Shown here one piece after another: positions 10,688 to 22,043 of a DNA stretch of 51,701 nt (within the stretch, counting starts at the first letter, position 1; each line of letters begins with the position of its first letter). Source of the stretch: Priapulus caudatus (lineage: Eukaryota; Priapulida; Priapulimorpha; Priapulimorphida; Priapulidae); assembly GCF_000485595.1 (NCBI RefSeq), contig NW_014577485.1, positions 111,431 to 163,131 of the forward strand, in the 5' to 3' direction. The notes beneath the pieces were generated by a model, which did no database searches, was not told where the DNA came from, and saw nothing but the letters and a program-made list of their open reading frames with translations. The position numbers and the translations under genes were made by a program.

Positions 10688-11851
10688 ATGATAAGCATTC
10701 CTCTACTCCTACTGCTGGGCGTGGGCGTCGGCGGATACATTGTCGATTTGACTCACGACTTCGCTAACGACGAGACGCGCTCCTGGCCCGGAAACAAGCC
10801 GTACGAGTGGAAGCTGGGCCGACGCGGCGACCAGGAGGACGGCGACTACATGGAAGCGAACTCGCTGTGCGTCGGCGAGCACGCCGGCACGCATCTCGAC
10901 GCGCCCGCGCACTTCCTGCGCGACGGAGCGCGCGTGCACAGTCTCGCTCTCGATCGCCTCATCGGACCGGCGGTCGTCGTCAACGTGTCGGCGAAGGCGC
11001 AGGCCGACGCCGACTACCAGTGCGACGTCGGCGACCTGCGAGAGTGGGAGACGACGCACGGACGCATGCCCAACAACAGCATCGTGCTCATCGACAACGG
11101 CTGGGCGCGTTTCTACGCTCGCTCCGAGCTCTTCTTCGGCACGCGCGAAGCGGATCCGAGTCGCTTTCACTTTCCCGGACTGCATCCGGACGCCGCCGCG
11201 TGGCTGGCGACGACGCGTGACGTCACGGCGGTCGGCATCGACACGATGTCCATCGACTACGGTCAGTCGCGTCGCTTCGCCGCGCACAAGACGCTGTTTC
11301 TTAACAACGTGGTCGTCATCGAGAGCGTGGCGAATCTGCACCTGCTGCCCGCCAGAGGCGCCACTGTATACGCGATACCGATGAAAATACGAGGTGGGTC
11401 CGGTGCTCCGGTTCGCATCTTCGCGATGGTCGAGAGCGGGGATGGTGACGGTGGTGGCGATGGCGACAGTGGTGGCGATGTCGACAGTGGTGGTGATGGA
11501 GACAGTGGTGGTGATGGCGACAGTGGTGGTGATGGCGACAGTGGTGGTGATGGAGACAGTGGTGGTGATGGCGACAGTGGTGGTGATGGCGACAGTGGTG
11601 GTGATGGAGACAGTGGTGGTGATGGAGACAATAGTGACACTGGTGGCAATGGTGACAATACTGACGGCAACGGCGATGGCGTCAGCGGTGACAGTGGTGG
11701 TGATGGAGACAATGGTGACAGTGGTGGCAATGGTGACAATAATGACGGTAGCGGCGACGGCGTCAGCAGTGACGGTAGTGTCAGTGGCGCCAGTGGTTGC
11801 TTCCTACTGTCATCATCTGCTGCAGCTATCTTCGTCATTAATTATTGCTAA
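10688..11851 (+). CDS. Secreted cyclase-family metal-dependent hydrolase (KynB/isatin hydrolase-like) with acidic repeat tail
   Basis: From the ATG at 10,688 the product is 387 residues and appears to be a single exon. Residues 1-16 form a hydrophobic signal peptide; ATGs at 10,643 and 10,661 would only add Thr-rich residues. The next ~215 residues match the cyclase family (Pfam PF04199: bacterial kynurenine formamidase, isatin hydrolase). The metal-binding motif HAGTHLDAPAH lies at residues 65-75, followed by GIDTMSIDYG and AHKTLFLNNVVVIES, which carry further conserved His and Glu. The family hydrolyses amide or lactam bonds using bound metal; the substrate here is unknown. After the domain come ~120 residues of Gly-Asp-Ser repeats from an 18 bp minisatellite, then a hydrophobic end (CFLLSSSAAAIFVINYC) preceded by small residues, as in GPI-anchor signals. 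I infer an extracellular, possibly membrane-anchored enzyme. The family call is firm; the anchor is tentative. Confidence 0.85.
   Translation: MISIPLLLLLGVGVGGYIVDLTHDFANDETRSWPGNKPYEWKLGRRGDQEDGDYMEANSLCVGEHAGTHLDAPAHFLRDGARVHSLALDRLIGPAVVVNVSAKAQADADYQCDVGDLREWETTHGRMPNNSIVLIDNGWARFYARSELFFGTREADPSRFHFPGLHPDAAAWLATTRDVTAVGIDTMSIDYGQSRRFAAHKTLFLNNVVVIESVANLHLLPARGATVYAIPMKIRGGSGAPVRIFAMVESGDGDGGGDGDSGGDVDSGGDGDSGGDGDSGGDGDSGGDGDSGGDGDSGGDGDSGGDGDSGGDGDNSDTGGNGDNTDGNGDGVSGDSGGDGDNGDSGGNGDNNDGSGDGVSSDGSVSGASGCFLLSSSAAAIFVINYC
11436..11640 (+). repeat. 18 bp coding minisatellite (Gly-Gly-Asp-Gly-Asp-Ser)
   Basis: About ten or eleven copies of an 18-base unit close to GGTGGTGATGGAGACAGT, in frame with the cyclase-family gene. 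Copies differ mainly at GGA/GGC and GTC/GGT positions, and more degenerate copies continue to about 11,790. The repeat keeps the frame, so copy number can change without breaking the protein. Confidence 0.9.
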
Positions 11852-11924
11852 TTTCGAGTTCATAGATATGGCATGAGTGTGTACATTTGTTACCTGCCCA
11901 TAATTTATCGCCACTATATCCGTG

Positions 11925-11930
11925 ATTAAA
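11925..11930 (+). terminator. Possible polyadenylation signal ATTAAA
   Basis: The common variant ATTAAA lies 74 bases after the stop codon of the cyclase-family gene, a plausible 3' UTR length. This is motif evidence only. Confidence 0.35.
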
Positions 11931-11939
11931 CGTTAGGAC

Positions 11940-12879
11940 AAGAAAGACCCAAACGGCCATTTTGGCATCAAGGACAAATCGCCGCTCCAATGTCATAATA
12001 TATTCTTAGATATATAATTGTGATTTAAAAATCATCATTTGTTCATAAAAATCAAATTAACTATTAACATCACAAAGCCGGCTCATATATTTTATACGAG
12101 AATATTTTGTTTGCGTTTATTTACACGTGACCCAGTAATTTTACACGTCAGGGTCCTTTCGTAAGCCAACGTAATGAGGTTTCCCGCGCTGCCTATCCTG
12201 TCTTTACTGCAAATCGAGTACAAGATGCCGATAAAATTAGTTGTGATACCAGATGTCGTGTTACACACGTATACCTTGTTGATAGTTTTATTCTAGATAA
12301 TGCTTGGCAATCATGTGACTGGCACGTGTTATCACTATCGTCTTAGACCATAGAAATAATATATTCTATATAATATAGGTATAATATCTATTTCTATGTG
12401 TTAGACATTACTCGATACTACATGCACGTTAGACCTTTCTTTATTTGACATTAGTTGCCGTGTTAGTCATACAGGTGGCAAGGTTACGCAAGACGTGAGT
12501 TGTGACGATAATTGTCGTTTTAGCCATCTGTCAACACTGTAGTGACCTTCCCTCAGCAACGGTTTTCGAGGCACAACCTACGATCGGCGTCTGATGAATT
12601 CTCTTAGTACTGATCGATTTGAAATGCAAACCATGCTGAGCATTCTGCACACGGCACATGCTGACTCATAACTGACGATGCTAGCGACTTCAATGGTGCA
12701 CCGAATTTCGCTAAGATGCCCACCAGGTGGCGACATGTTCATATTACATATGAAATATGCCAATTCTCCGCAAACTCTCACCTAATTTGTAACTGTAAAT
12801 TTGTTGTGCGTTTTCTCTCACAATTATTTCTCACACGAATTTTAACGTGTACTGACAATGATCTGTTTTATTTACAATA

Positions 12880-12880
<1 letters not shown>
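11940..12880. other. Intergenic stretch, no gene seen
   Basis: AT-rich unique-looking DNA. The only open frame above 60 codons (minus strand 12,578-12,781) has no recognisable domain. Confidence 0.6.
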
Positions 12881-12882
<2 letters not shown>

Positions 12883-12930
<48 letters not shown>

Positions 12931-12937
12931 TAGATAG

Positions 12938-13003
<66 letters not shown>
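12883..13003. repeat. (TA)n followed by (GATA)n microsatellite
   Basis: A TA run to about 12,926 passes directly into GATA units to 13,003, immediately before R3 copy B. The same GATA-R3 junction occurs at about 6,250. Confidence 0.95.
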
Positions 13004-13004
<1 letters not shown>

Positions 13005-13541
13005 TCACAGCCATCAACCGGGACGTGGCACATGTGTGAAATTGCAGTATTTAAATACGGCGTCTTATTATAAATGTGAGCTTTTAAGATACCATTTCTA
13101 TCCTGGAGAAATTATTACATATAAATAAATTACATATAGTTTTGAAAAGTCGTATCAATTCTTACCTAGCTACTCCACCTGTTTCTTCAGCGCTTCTGCC
13201 TCCTGACCCCCATGGCTCCTCGTTCTCCTGCTCGGCTCTCTAGCTCTTCTCTTACATCGTTTCCCGTCTATGTTTCGCGTTCACCATTTACCCTATACTT
13301 CCTCAGCCCATTCATCAACTTCGACTCTTCTCCATTCCACTTCTACTTCACTCTGCTTCATCGCCATTCTTTTGTTTTCTACTTCACAAACACTTCACTC
13401 CTCATCCACGCTCTTTCCACACTTTCCGCATCCATAGCATTCCTCCTCCTCTTCTCACTCCGTCTTACTCTCACTCCCTCTCTCTCTCTTTCTCGTCCTC
13501 TTTCTCATCCTGTCGCGTTAACTCGCCCTTGCTACATTGCC

Positions 13542-13625
<84 letters not shown>

Positions 13626-14335
13626 CTTTCTCTCGCTCTCTCTCTCGCTCTATTTCACTCTCTATCATTTCTTGATAAAAGCTTATAACCATACAGCAAA
13701 CTGCGGATTAGGTCACGTACAGAGCCGTATATAGAGAGAGTTGCGATAACGCGCAATTAGAAACCATTTTGTGTCCAACTGGACTCGCACTCTTGTCGCT
13801 CAAGTACAGCGCTATATGGATACGCGGTAAAATTATGGAAGATGCCAGCCATTACAAAACAATATATCTCTATATACAGCTCTGGTCACGTATAGAGTCT
13901 CTTTATATAGAATTTCTATAATAAGGGACGCTAGGATGTGTACAACAGTAAGCCTCCGCAAATTGTTCATTGCACTATTTCGTCTCTAGAAAAGGCCTTT
14001 TTTGGCTCTTTTTTTCGCCGAAATTCAGCACTAGAGAGCAATAATTTGCATTATGCACGCAAGTTAGATGCCTCATAGACGTCTAAAAAACATTAGAAGT
14101 AAAATTGATCTTGTTGTGTAATTTTGCCATTCTAGCTAGTGGCGTAGCCATGGTCGCCGGTCGGCCATTTTTGTGTATGAAACGGGATCCGACTACTATT
14201 CGGAAATGCAGATGCGGAATAGAAATTCGCATCATAGAGCTGGCAAAAGTTTCGAGCGGAGCATAGAGCACGAATCTGTAGTTATTTAACATGAATAAAG
14301 TGTATGTTTTGTAAGCGCAGTAACAGCACCCAGCA
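13005..14335. repeat. R3 repeat copy B joined to a partial R1 unit
   Basis: 13,005-14,065 matches 6,255-7,310, including a CT microsatellite at about 13,540-13,640. 14,065-14,335 matches the start of R1 (compare 7,310-7,550 and 26,735-26,980) and then stops abruptly where the inverted-repeat element at 14,336 begins. Confidence 0.75.
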
Positions 14336-15572
14336 GATATAAAACACATTCATGCATAATGTGATCTATTGTTCAGTGGCAGTGCGCGTCTAAAGAAATA
14401 CCATAGATTATAATTTGCCGCGTCATGTCGGTGACTGCTGCGCGTGGCGCTAAACTGAATTCATTGTAAGAGTTCAATTAACGGTCCTCAGTGCACGTTA
14501 CGTTTTTGTATTGTCGTGACTGCTGGCGCTGGGCAAAACTGAATTATGTAAGAGTTTTACATAAGTTCCTTAATAACAATTTATCTTTATGTCTGCATTA
14601 CTAACAATTCATTTCTCTGTTCAGTGTTGCGGTTTCAGCGTTTACACAAATATGTAGAAACTTCTCTGTTAAGCTAGGTTTGCATTCTTGTCTATTCGTA
14701 GTGTGCGCTGTTGCTTCAGTATCTTCCATTTAATCGCGTAGTCCTAGGTTGTTGTCTTCAAGTTCCATATTGTTTACTAAGTCTGGTCGAGTTCCGTTTT
14801 GATTCCGTAGTAAAGGAATGCCTTATGGTTCGCGTAGTCTTGCTTTGAAGAACGGAGTGTTATCTGACCGTATGTTTTCTGTATGGTTTCGCTTTGTCAC
14901 TGTTGCTCGGTTATTATTCTTAGCAAGACAGTTTTCACTCCAGGGGCACGTTAACGTCTTTCCGGCAGTTGCATTATTCTGTTGCTTACCGTTTCCGTGG
15001 GATCTGCAGTATTCTTCTGTTGTTTCCCGCCTATTATATTCTTAACGTCTGCATCAGTCTGTAGCGACGATGCTTAACAGGGGTGTTCTTATTGAAAATC
15101 TTGTGGAGTTTGTTTTCTGGATGGAGCACTTAGTTACGATTTCGTAAAATTCCTTGCCGAGCTTGTTGTTCACATAGTGGTTGTACCGAATGATTATTGG
15201 CGCGTCTGTTTCTTTTCCGGTTGCTGCTTGTGTTTTCTAGCGGAGGCTTGTTATTTATATGCGTGTCGTTAATGCTTGTGATCAACGGCTATAACTAAGG
15301 GAACAAACGATAATAACAACGAAATATATAGAGGGAAACACAGAAAGAATACTGCAGATCAACACGGAAACGGTATAACATCACAGAAATGGCAACTGGC
15401 CCGGAAAACGTAACGTGGCGAGGCTGAGGACCGTATGTGAAACTCTTACATGATTCAGTTTTAGCGTCCAGCGCGCAGCAGTCCCGACAATGACGCGTAA
15501 TTAGTGTCTATGGCATTCTTTAGAACTGCGCACGCATGAACAATAGATCACATTATGCAGATGTGTTATATT
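14336..15572. mobile_element. Non-autonomous DNA element with ~170 bp terminal inverted repeats
   Basis: The sequence 14,336-14,506 (ATATAAAACACAT through GGTCCTCAGTGCACG) recurs inverted at 15,402-15,572. The arms share long stretches such as GCATAATGTGATCTATTGTTC and are otherwise diverged by substitutions and small indels. The ~900 base interior shows no transposase domain; its best open frame is a 75-codon plus-strand frame at 14,818 that I do not recognise. The left end abuts interrupted R1 sequence, so insertion into R1 is likely, though R1 does not clearly resume on the right. No target-site duplication could be fixed. Confidence 0.65.
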
Positions 15573-15724
15573 GTCGCGGATGTTCTAAATAGATCACTCT
15601 GTATAAGGCAATATGAGTGGTGAGCTTTCGCCTCCACACGAAACAGTTCTGGATGCAATAAACAGAGTCAAAATTACTACATGTTCCGTATAACTTTATC
15701 TATATTTGCTCTACTCATGGTAGT
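15573..15724. other. Short unassigned stretch between repeats
   Basis: No gene or repeat match seen. Confidence 0.5.
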
Positions 15725-18700
15725 ATTGAGCCTCTCGACACACGAGTTCATAAACAACATGGGAATATCTATTATATATTATAATATATTATATATATAT
15801 ATATAGTATGTATATATAACTTAATTCAGTGCCTGTCGTTTTCAGTTTTTAGATGTTACAGATTTAGCTTATAGATATTGTTTATATACTCGTATAAAAA
15901 AAAATATATGATAATATTTCAATCCTCAAACTTTATTCAAATGTATACTATGGACACGATATTTACAAATAGAAGCATGTGATAGTGCGCGTGTTAATTG
16001 CGCATGTACAGCAAATCATGATAATTGTTACGTCATTGGCTTAAACTGTGAATGAATCATTTAAATACAACATATAAACTGGCCGTTAATGCACAACACA
16101 ATCTGGTGTGTAATTAACTACGGGCTATATTATATTATTATTACTTAGTTCTTTTGCTGATATTTTATATTATTATGACTAGGAATGAAAGATCCGAAAA
16201 AGTATAATATATATATATAATATAATATAATATTATAGTATATATATATATATATATATTAAAATAAGCGATGCTTCTGTTTAGTATACGCATATATAAT
16301 ATATATATATATATATATATAATATATATATATATCGTACATTAACAGAAGCATCACTTATTTTAATCTTCAGCTTGCTGTAATGCCAGGTATATGTAAA
16401 CCGTGGAGGAGTACCTAGCGTAGAAACAGGTGTTGAATTCTTTACCCATGAAATTATTCAAATTGAACGCCTGAACAAACGGGTCGTTGTGAAATCGATT
16501 GATATCGGCCTGTTGACTTAGCCGTACCAGACGTTGTCTCTCTGTCTAAGCACTGATAATGACACGACAGACAGACAGAGTAAATTGCTGGCGATCTGTG
16601 CAACGCACACATGCTGAGTAACAACCAGTGCTCGTTTTGCTCCAACGGCGGCGGAATGCTTCAGGAATTTTTTTTACCTCGCCATAAAACTCTCTCAGTG
16701 TGCGCTCGCGAGCACAGTATACACAATTACATGTAACAGACGTGTGATAAATACTGTAGCTACACACGGGGGCAACGTGCTATATAAGATCGCACTGCTT
16801 ATTTACAGAGTCATTATATATTATGCGTGAGAGCCGTGACAGGTGGTGCGCGCGCATTAAAAGCGCCATTGCTTTCCGCTCCATACATAATCTCTCGTTA
16901 AGCGTGTTGGTATTGTCAGATCGTAGAGAGCATTCTTCAATGTACATCTTCTCTTCATATTAACAGAAACGAGTGCGACTTATACTATAGTAGAATATTA
17001 AAGTATAATTTCCATATAGCACAATGCACAATAGTACTGATCTTGTTAATTATTGCTGTTACTTATTCTAATTAGTATCATACATAATAATATTGGGGAT
17101 TGAGTTGCTGACTCGTATAGGAACAGTTTTCCATGAGTTTGTGCTCTGCGCGCCGTAAATGTGAATTTTGAACTCCTATAATGAGGATATATATATATAT
17201 TGAATTAGTGAGATGAGAAATATTACAGACGTGCATATATATATATATGATCAATTTAAACAGAAATTCATTTTTACAGCCAGGGGCGTGCAGTGTATGT
17301 AGCACTGTAGCCCGAGGCCTACACTTTTTTTGGCCAAGTTATCTTTTTTTTTAAACACCCATAATTCAAACCATAGCTTGCTGGACGTGTTTAAGGTCTA
17401 GGCAGGAAAAACTTATTGAAATGAACGTAGCAAGAATATGGCCTAAATTAGGTACCTATTCTTCTGTCATCTAGGCTGTCATTTCTTATCGCGTGCCGAT
17501 TCATTCAACACTCTACCGCCGAAAACAGACTAGGATCCGATCTGTCAGTTTTTTAACATTTTAACTCGTTCGTAACACTTATTTTAACTCGTTTGTCGTT
17601 TTTTGGGTTTAAAGTGATATTGAATGAGGGGTCTCAAGTTAGCAAGAGGCCAGAACGAATGAACACTCGGGAAGGGCCGTTTCCGGCCATCTGGAGGGTT
17701 TGTAAACCAAAAATTTTCTGTGCGCTCGCGCAACCGATGGTGGCGCTCCGCTCAGATAGTCTGCCTACAACTTTGAAAATCTGGCTACGCCCCTGCCAGC
17801 CATATTGAACTACCATCTACATACAGTGAGTCGTGTAATCCAAACACTACCTTGTAACGATCTCTATAAATCATATATGCTATGGCGGTCAACTATATCG
17901 TCACTGACAGCTTACACGAATCGCCATCAAGAATTCGCCGAACGTCCGATGGAAAGTTGGTACTAGCCTGCATTTAATCAAACAATCTTAGCTTGATTGC
18001 TTTGCTCTCTCCCTCTCTTTCTCCTATCGCCGCTCGCGGTCTGCCAGGAGATTTTTGTTTCAGTAGAACGCTGCGCATTTTCAGCTGCATATTGAATGAC
18101 CTATATGATTCGGATTGTTACCAGGACAACGGGGCTACCCGTGACAGCTCATCTATGATGTAGTTTAGATGCACCCGAGGCCAGACTCGCCAGCTGGCAA
18201 AAAATTACCACGCGTGAAGATTTCTACATAAAGTACCGCCTTCGCAAACATCGGTCATCTAAGTGCATACATCCACCCTCAAAGTCTACGACAAGGTAGA
18301 TAAGACGACGCAATCTTCGATGGAACTGGAATTGGCGGTGCAACGTGATGCACGGCCCTTGTGCAAACGTGATGTACGTGCTCGTGCCGCAGGACAACCG
18401 GTCACCAGACGGAACCCGTCTATAGCCATTTCGACCATGTTTATTCTTTCCATCCAACATCGACACGCTATGGGCATATCATTAAAACACGGATACACAC
18501 ACAGCGCCTTTATGTGCATATACGTGTGCACAATGTCTAATCTCGTCGTACGCCTCGTTGGAGAACAATTGATCGTTGAAAAAACGTGGGCGTGTGGGCG
18601 TGATCGCCGATGGATGTGATTTTCGTGCTTTATGCATGCTATTCTCGGTTCTCTCTCCATCTTTATTTCTCATTCTCTCTCTCTTTCGCTCGGTCGCTCG

Positions 18701-19556
18701 CTCTGCACTTCTTTCAATCGCTCGCCTCGCTCTCACACACTCTCTCTCGCTCTCTCGCTCTCTGTCTCTCTGTGTCTATTATATCTATCTATCTCTCTCA
18801 CCTCTCTCTCTCTTTTTCACCTGCTCTTTCTCTAACTTGATTACTCGTTGTTCTTGCTCTCCCGTGCTCTCTCCGTCTCCGTCTCGCTCGCTCTCTTCTC
18901 TTCCTTTCTTCGGGCACGCATTCTCTCTCGGCCGTTATCGCCCTCGCGCTTCCTTTCTTTTCACATCTTCTCTTCCATCTTTTCTTTTCTGAGACGTTTA
19001 ATCTCTCCCTCTCTCTCGGCATCTTCTTTACTTATTTCTGCCTCCCTTTCTCACACCTCTTCCTCTTTCATTCTCTCGTTCTCTCTTTCTATCCCCCCTC
19101 TCTCTATCTCTCTCTCCCTTTCTTTCTTTTTCTATTCTACAAATATCTACTCGTCGCGTGATGTTATTAACATACACGATAAGCAATGTCTATTCGTTCG
19201 TTCAATGCCACAGCGTTGATGCGCCTAATTCACGGCATATCGGTGTCACGTCTTGCTATGTCCCTGCCGCTGTTATACACAGAAACACAACATCATCCCT
19301 CTCACTGTCACTGCACACCGTCGACTGATGTTCATGTCGGAAAAATATGTTCGCATTGCGTCGCTGCTACTCACAGCGGTAGTCGTTGGCGTCTCGAGGC
19401 TGGAAGTGCTTATACTGGTTGATCATGATACATGGCGTGTATACGGGAAAACACTTTCTCTTTACGAAAAGATACGAATTAAATTATGTATTAAATCAAT
19501 GATGCCGTATATATATAATATATATATATATAATATACTATATATATATATATATA
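15725..19556. repeat. R2 repeat, copy B (permuted)
   Basis: Carries the R2 segments in the order of copy A positions 1-110, then 1,985-2,900, then 121-1,935, with about 500 bases of extra AT-rich sequence at 15,835-16,330 and about 460 at 17,255-17,715. Such a permutation is what two windows on a tandem array would show. It ends in a TA microsatellite at the assembly gap. Confidence 0.75.
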
Positions 19557-19581
19557 NNNNNNNNNNNNNNNNNNNNNNNNN
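19557..19581. other. Assembly gap (25 N)
   Basis: Twenty-five undetermined bases between a TA microsatellite and the middle of an R1 unit. True gap size is unknown. Confidence 1.
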
Positions 19582-21790
19582 GCGTGCGTATTTTTAATTA
19601 ATTTATGTTCACTGCTTATTCAGAGCTCCATAGCCTATGGAGCCTCTACTTGTTTGTTCACACGGCGTTTGGTCTATGATTCAGGCCGGTACAGAGATAT
19701 TTGCATATTATATATGCTGTATGCATTGCATTGCATGCCATTATGCATAATAAAATATGCAAATTATCGTCCTGTACCCTGGCTCTGATATATAGACAAC
19801 CGTTTCAACACCTCTAAGTTCAGCGCAAAGTCAGTGTAGAATACACATCGCCATCTATCGGCCTGATTTTGACTTTATTAGTATTTACGCAGCGAGAAAC
19901 TGTGTCAGGCAAATTATTTAGTGTTCAAGCGGATATCGGGATTCATTTTTCATGTCAAGGCTACTGCGACGAGGTATGTATACTCTTCATTTTAAAATGA
20001 CAATTTTCAGTGATAGCGCTACACAGCTGCCGTATGGGTGGTAGAACTCTAACACGGCCTCTATTGGTGAATTTAATAATTTGGATTAATGTTACGTTTA
20101 GCCAGATAAACAAGACAACTCACCTCATATATATATTATATTGAGACATCGGGATCAAAGTTTTAAACGTCAAGCTATTTCGTCAAGCCATGTCCTATCC
20201 AATCTTTCTAATTAAAAGGATAATACTTCAAGTAAAAATCACTACTTTTAACCACTCTTCGAAGATACTTGAGCAATTTATTAGGTAGCCATGTATCGTT
20301 GAGATCCTATGGTTTTGCCGTACAATTCGTGGTGAGCACAGGTATTGCAGCCTGCCTACCGTACCTAGCGTTTAATTGAAGATAAAAATGTCCGATAGTA
20401 AATCCTTACATGAACTTAGGTCAAATCTGAAATGTGAAGAGTGATGAATAAAGTGTAAAAATATCATAATCGTCGTTATCTGACAGACTGTCGCTGCCTG
20501 AACTTACACTTGTCCCCGTACTACACTACAACCTCGGTGGTAGCTAAGCACCATGTCTCGGTCGCACTAATTCATGCACGCAAAGTTTCCAATCGTAGTA
20601 GATGCCTCGTGAACGTCTTTAAAAAGCCATTAGAAAAATCTGGTCTTTGTGTGGAATTCGTGCCATTCCAGCTAGTGGGCTAGCCATGGGTCGCCGTTCC
20701 GGCCACTTTTGTTGTATAAAACGCGGATCCGACTAGCTCTCTGTAGAAATTCGCATTATTAGAGCTTGGCCCAAAAAGTTCTGAGCGGAGCATAGAGCAT
20801 AAATCTGAGTTATTTAACATGAATTTAAAGTTGTTATGTTGTTGTAAGCGACAGCTAAACAGTGTGCGAGTATTTTAATTTAATAATCTGTTCGATGCTT
20901 ATTCAGCCTGCTGCCTATTGGACGCGATCTACTGTTGTTCACCACCTCTAGGTCACGCAAAGTCACGGATAGAATACACATCGCGGATATCTATTCGGCT
21001 GATTTTGACTTTATTAGTATTCTACCAGTAGCCTGAGAAAACTGCCACGATGATCTTTAGTGTTCAACGAGATATCGGCATTCCTATTTTTCATGTCAAG
21101 CTTAGCTGCGACGAGGTTATACTCTTCATTTTAAAAATGAACAATTTTCACGTGATATAGCGCCTACACAGCTTACGTATGTTGTGTAGAGCACACATTC
21201 GCATTCTATTGGTGAATTTATATTTGATAATGTTACGTTAGTCCCAGATAAACAGACAACTCACCTCATAAATTATGTATATTGAGGACATCGCGGATCA
21301 AGTTTTAACGCAAGCTATTTTCGTCAAGCAGTTGTCTATCTCAATTTTTAAATAATAAGCCTAATACGTGGTTCAAGAAAGATACTCGCATTTTTACCAC
21401 GCTTTCGAAAGGATACTGAACCCAATAAAATCCTGATTAAAAATTATTTAGGTCCATTTCATTTATCTAGGCTCGTTACCCTTCTGGGCGAGCAAGTTAG
21501 CAGCTGCCCTACCTAGGTTTTGATAGTAAATTTGGAACGTAAAATCCCAAAATGCAACTTAGATTAAAGGCGATAATGATAATTGATAGACATGAAGTGT
21601 GTATATCATAATGTCGGACACTGTCCCGTCTACACTACCATCCTCGGTGGTAGGACTGCCACAACATGTCTGGTCACTACTCATCAGCGAAATCGTAAAA
21701 TCTTGCTCTTCCATATAGGGATTTGCTCGAGTTACGACACTGCGCTTTTCTTCACATGAAGCCTCACTCGTCGCAACATGAAACGAAGCC
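19582..21790. repeat. R1 tandem repeat, copies at locus 3
   Basis: Starts in mid-unit after the gap (equivalent to about 26,985) and runs through roughly two units: the TATCGGGATTCATTTTTCATGTC-type block appears at about 19,940 and 21,070. It ends with the same ~55 bp tail found at 9,458-9,513. Many one-base insertions relative to 26,165-27,174. Confidence 0.75.
19640..19800. repeat. Palindromic insertion inside an R1 unit, second example
   Basis: Contains ATATTTGCATATTA and its near-inverse TAATAAAATATGCAAATTAT around a short centre, with outer arms GTTTGGTCTATGATTCAGGCC and a diverged complement ending ACAACCGTTTCAAC. It sits at the same R1 position as the insertion at 7,612-7,762 and is absent at 27,045. 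Confidence 0.6.
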
Positions 21791-22043
21791 CTCGCACCAT
21801 ATATATATAACCTCGTTAGCCGCTTGTCTCGCCTAATATTACAGACCCGTTACGAAACACCATACACCGCACACAATGAGAAAACCATAAGCTATAAAAA
21901 ACAACAACAAAACACAGCACGGGTCAACATCACACAAGGGTTGACAGGTGGCCCCCATCGCTGCTTCCAGTCTCCAGCCCGCTCCAACTATCGCTGCTGA
22001 GGGCGCCCTTGTCGGCGCCGCGCGCACCGCAATGCCGACATCG

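Noticed and set aside
10709-11341. Long minus-strand frames opposite the cyclase-family gene, and the Pro-Ser frame at 11,263-11,838
   Set aside because: GC-rich antisense shadows of the real gene; no conserved motif, whereas the plus strand has the complete metal site.
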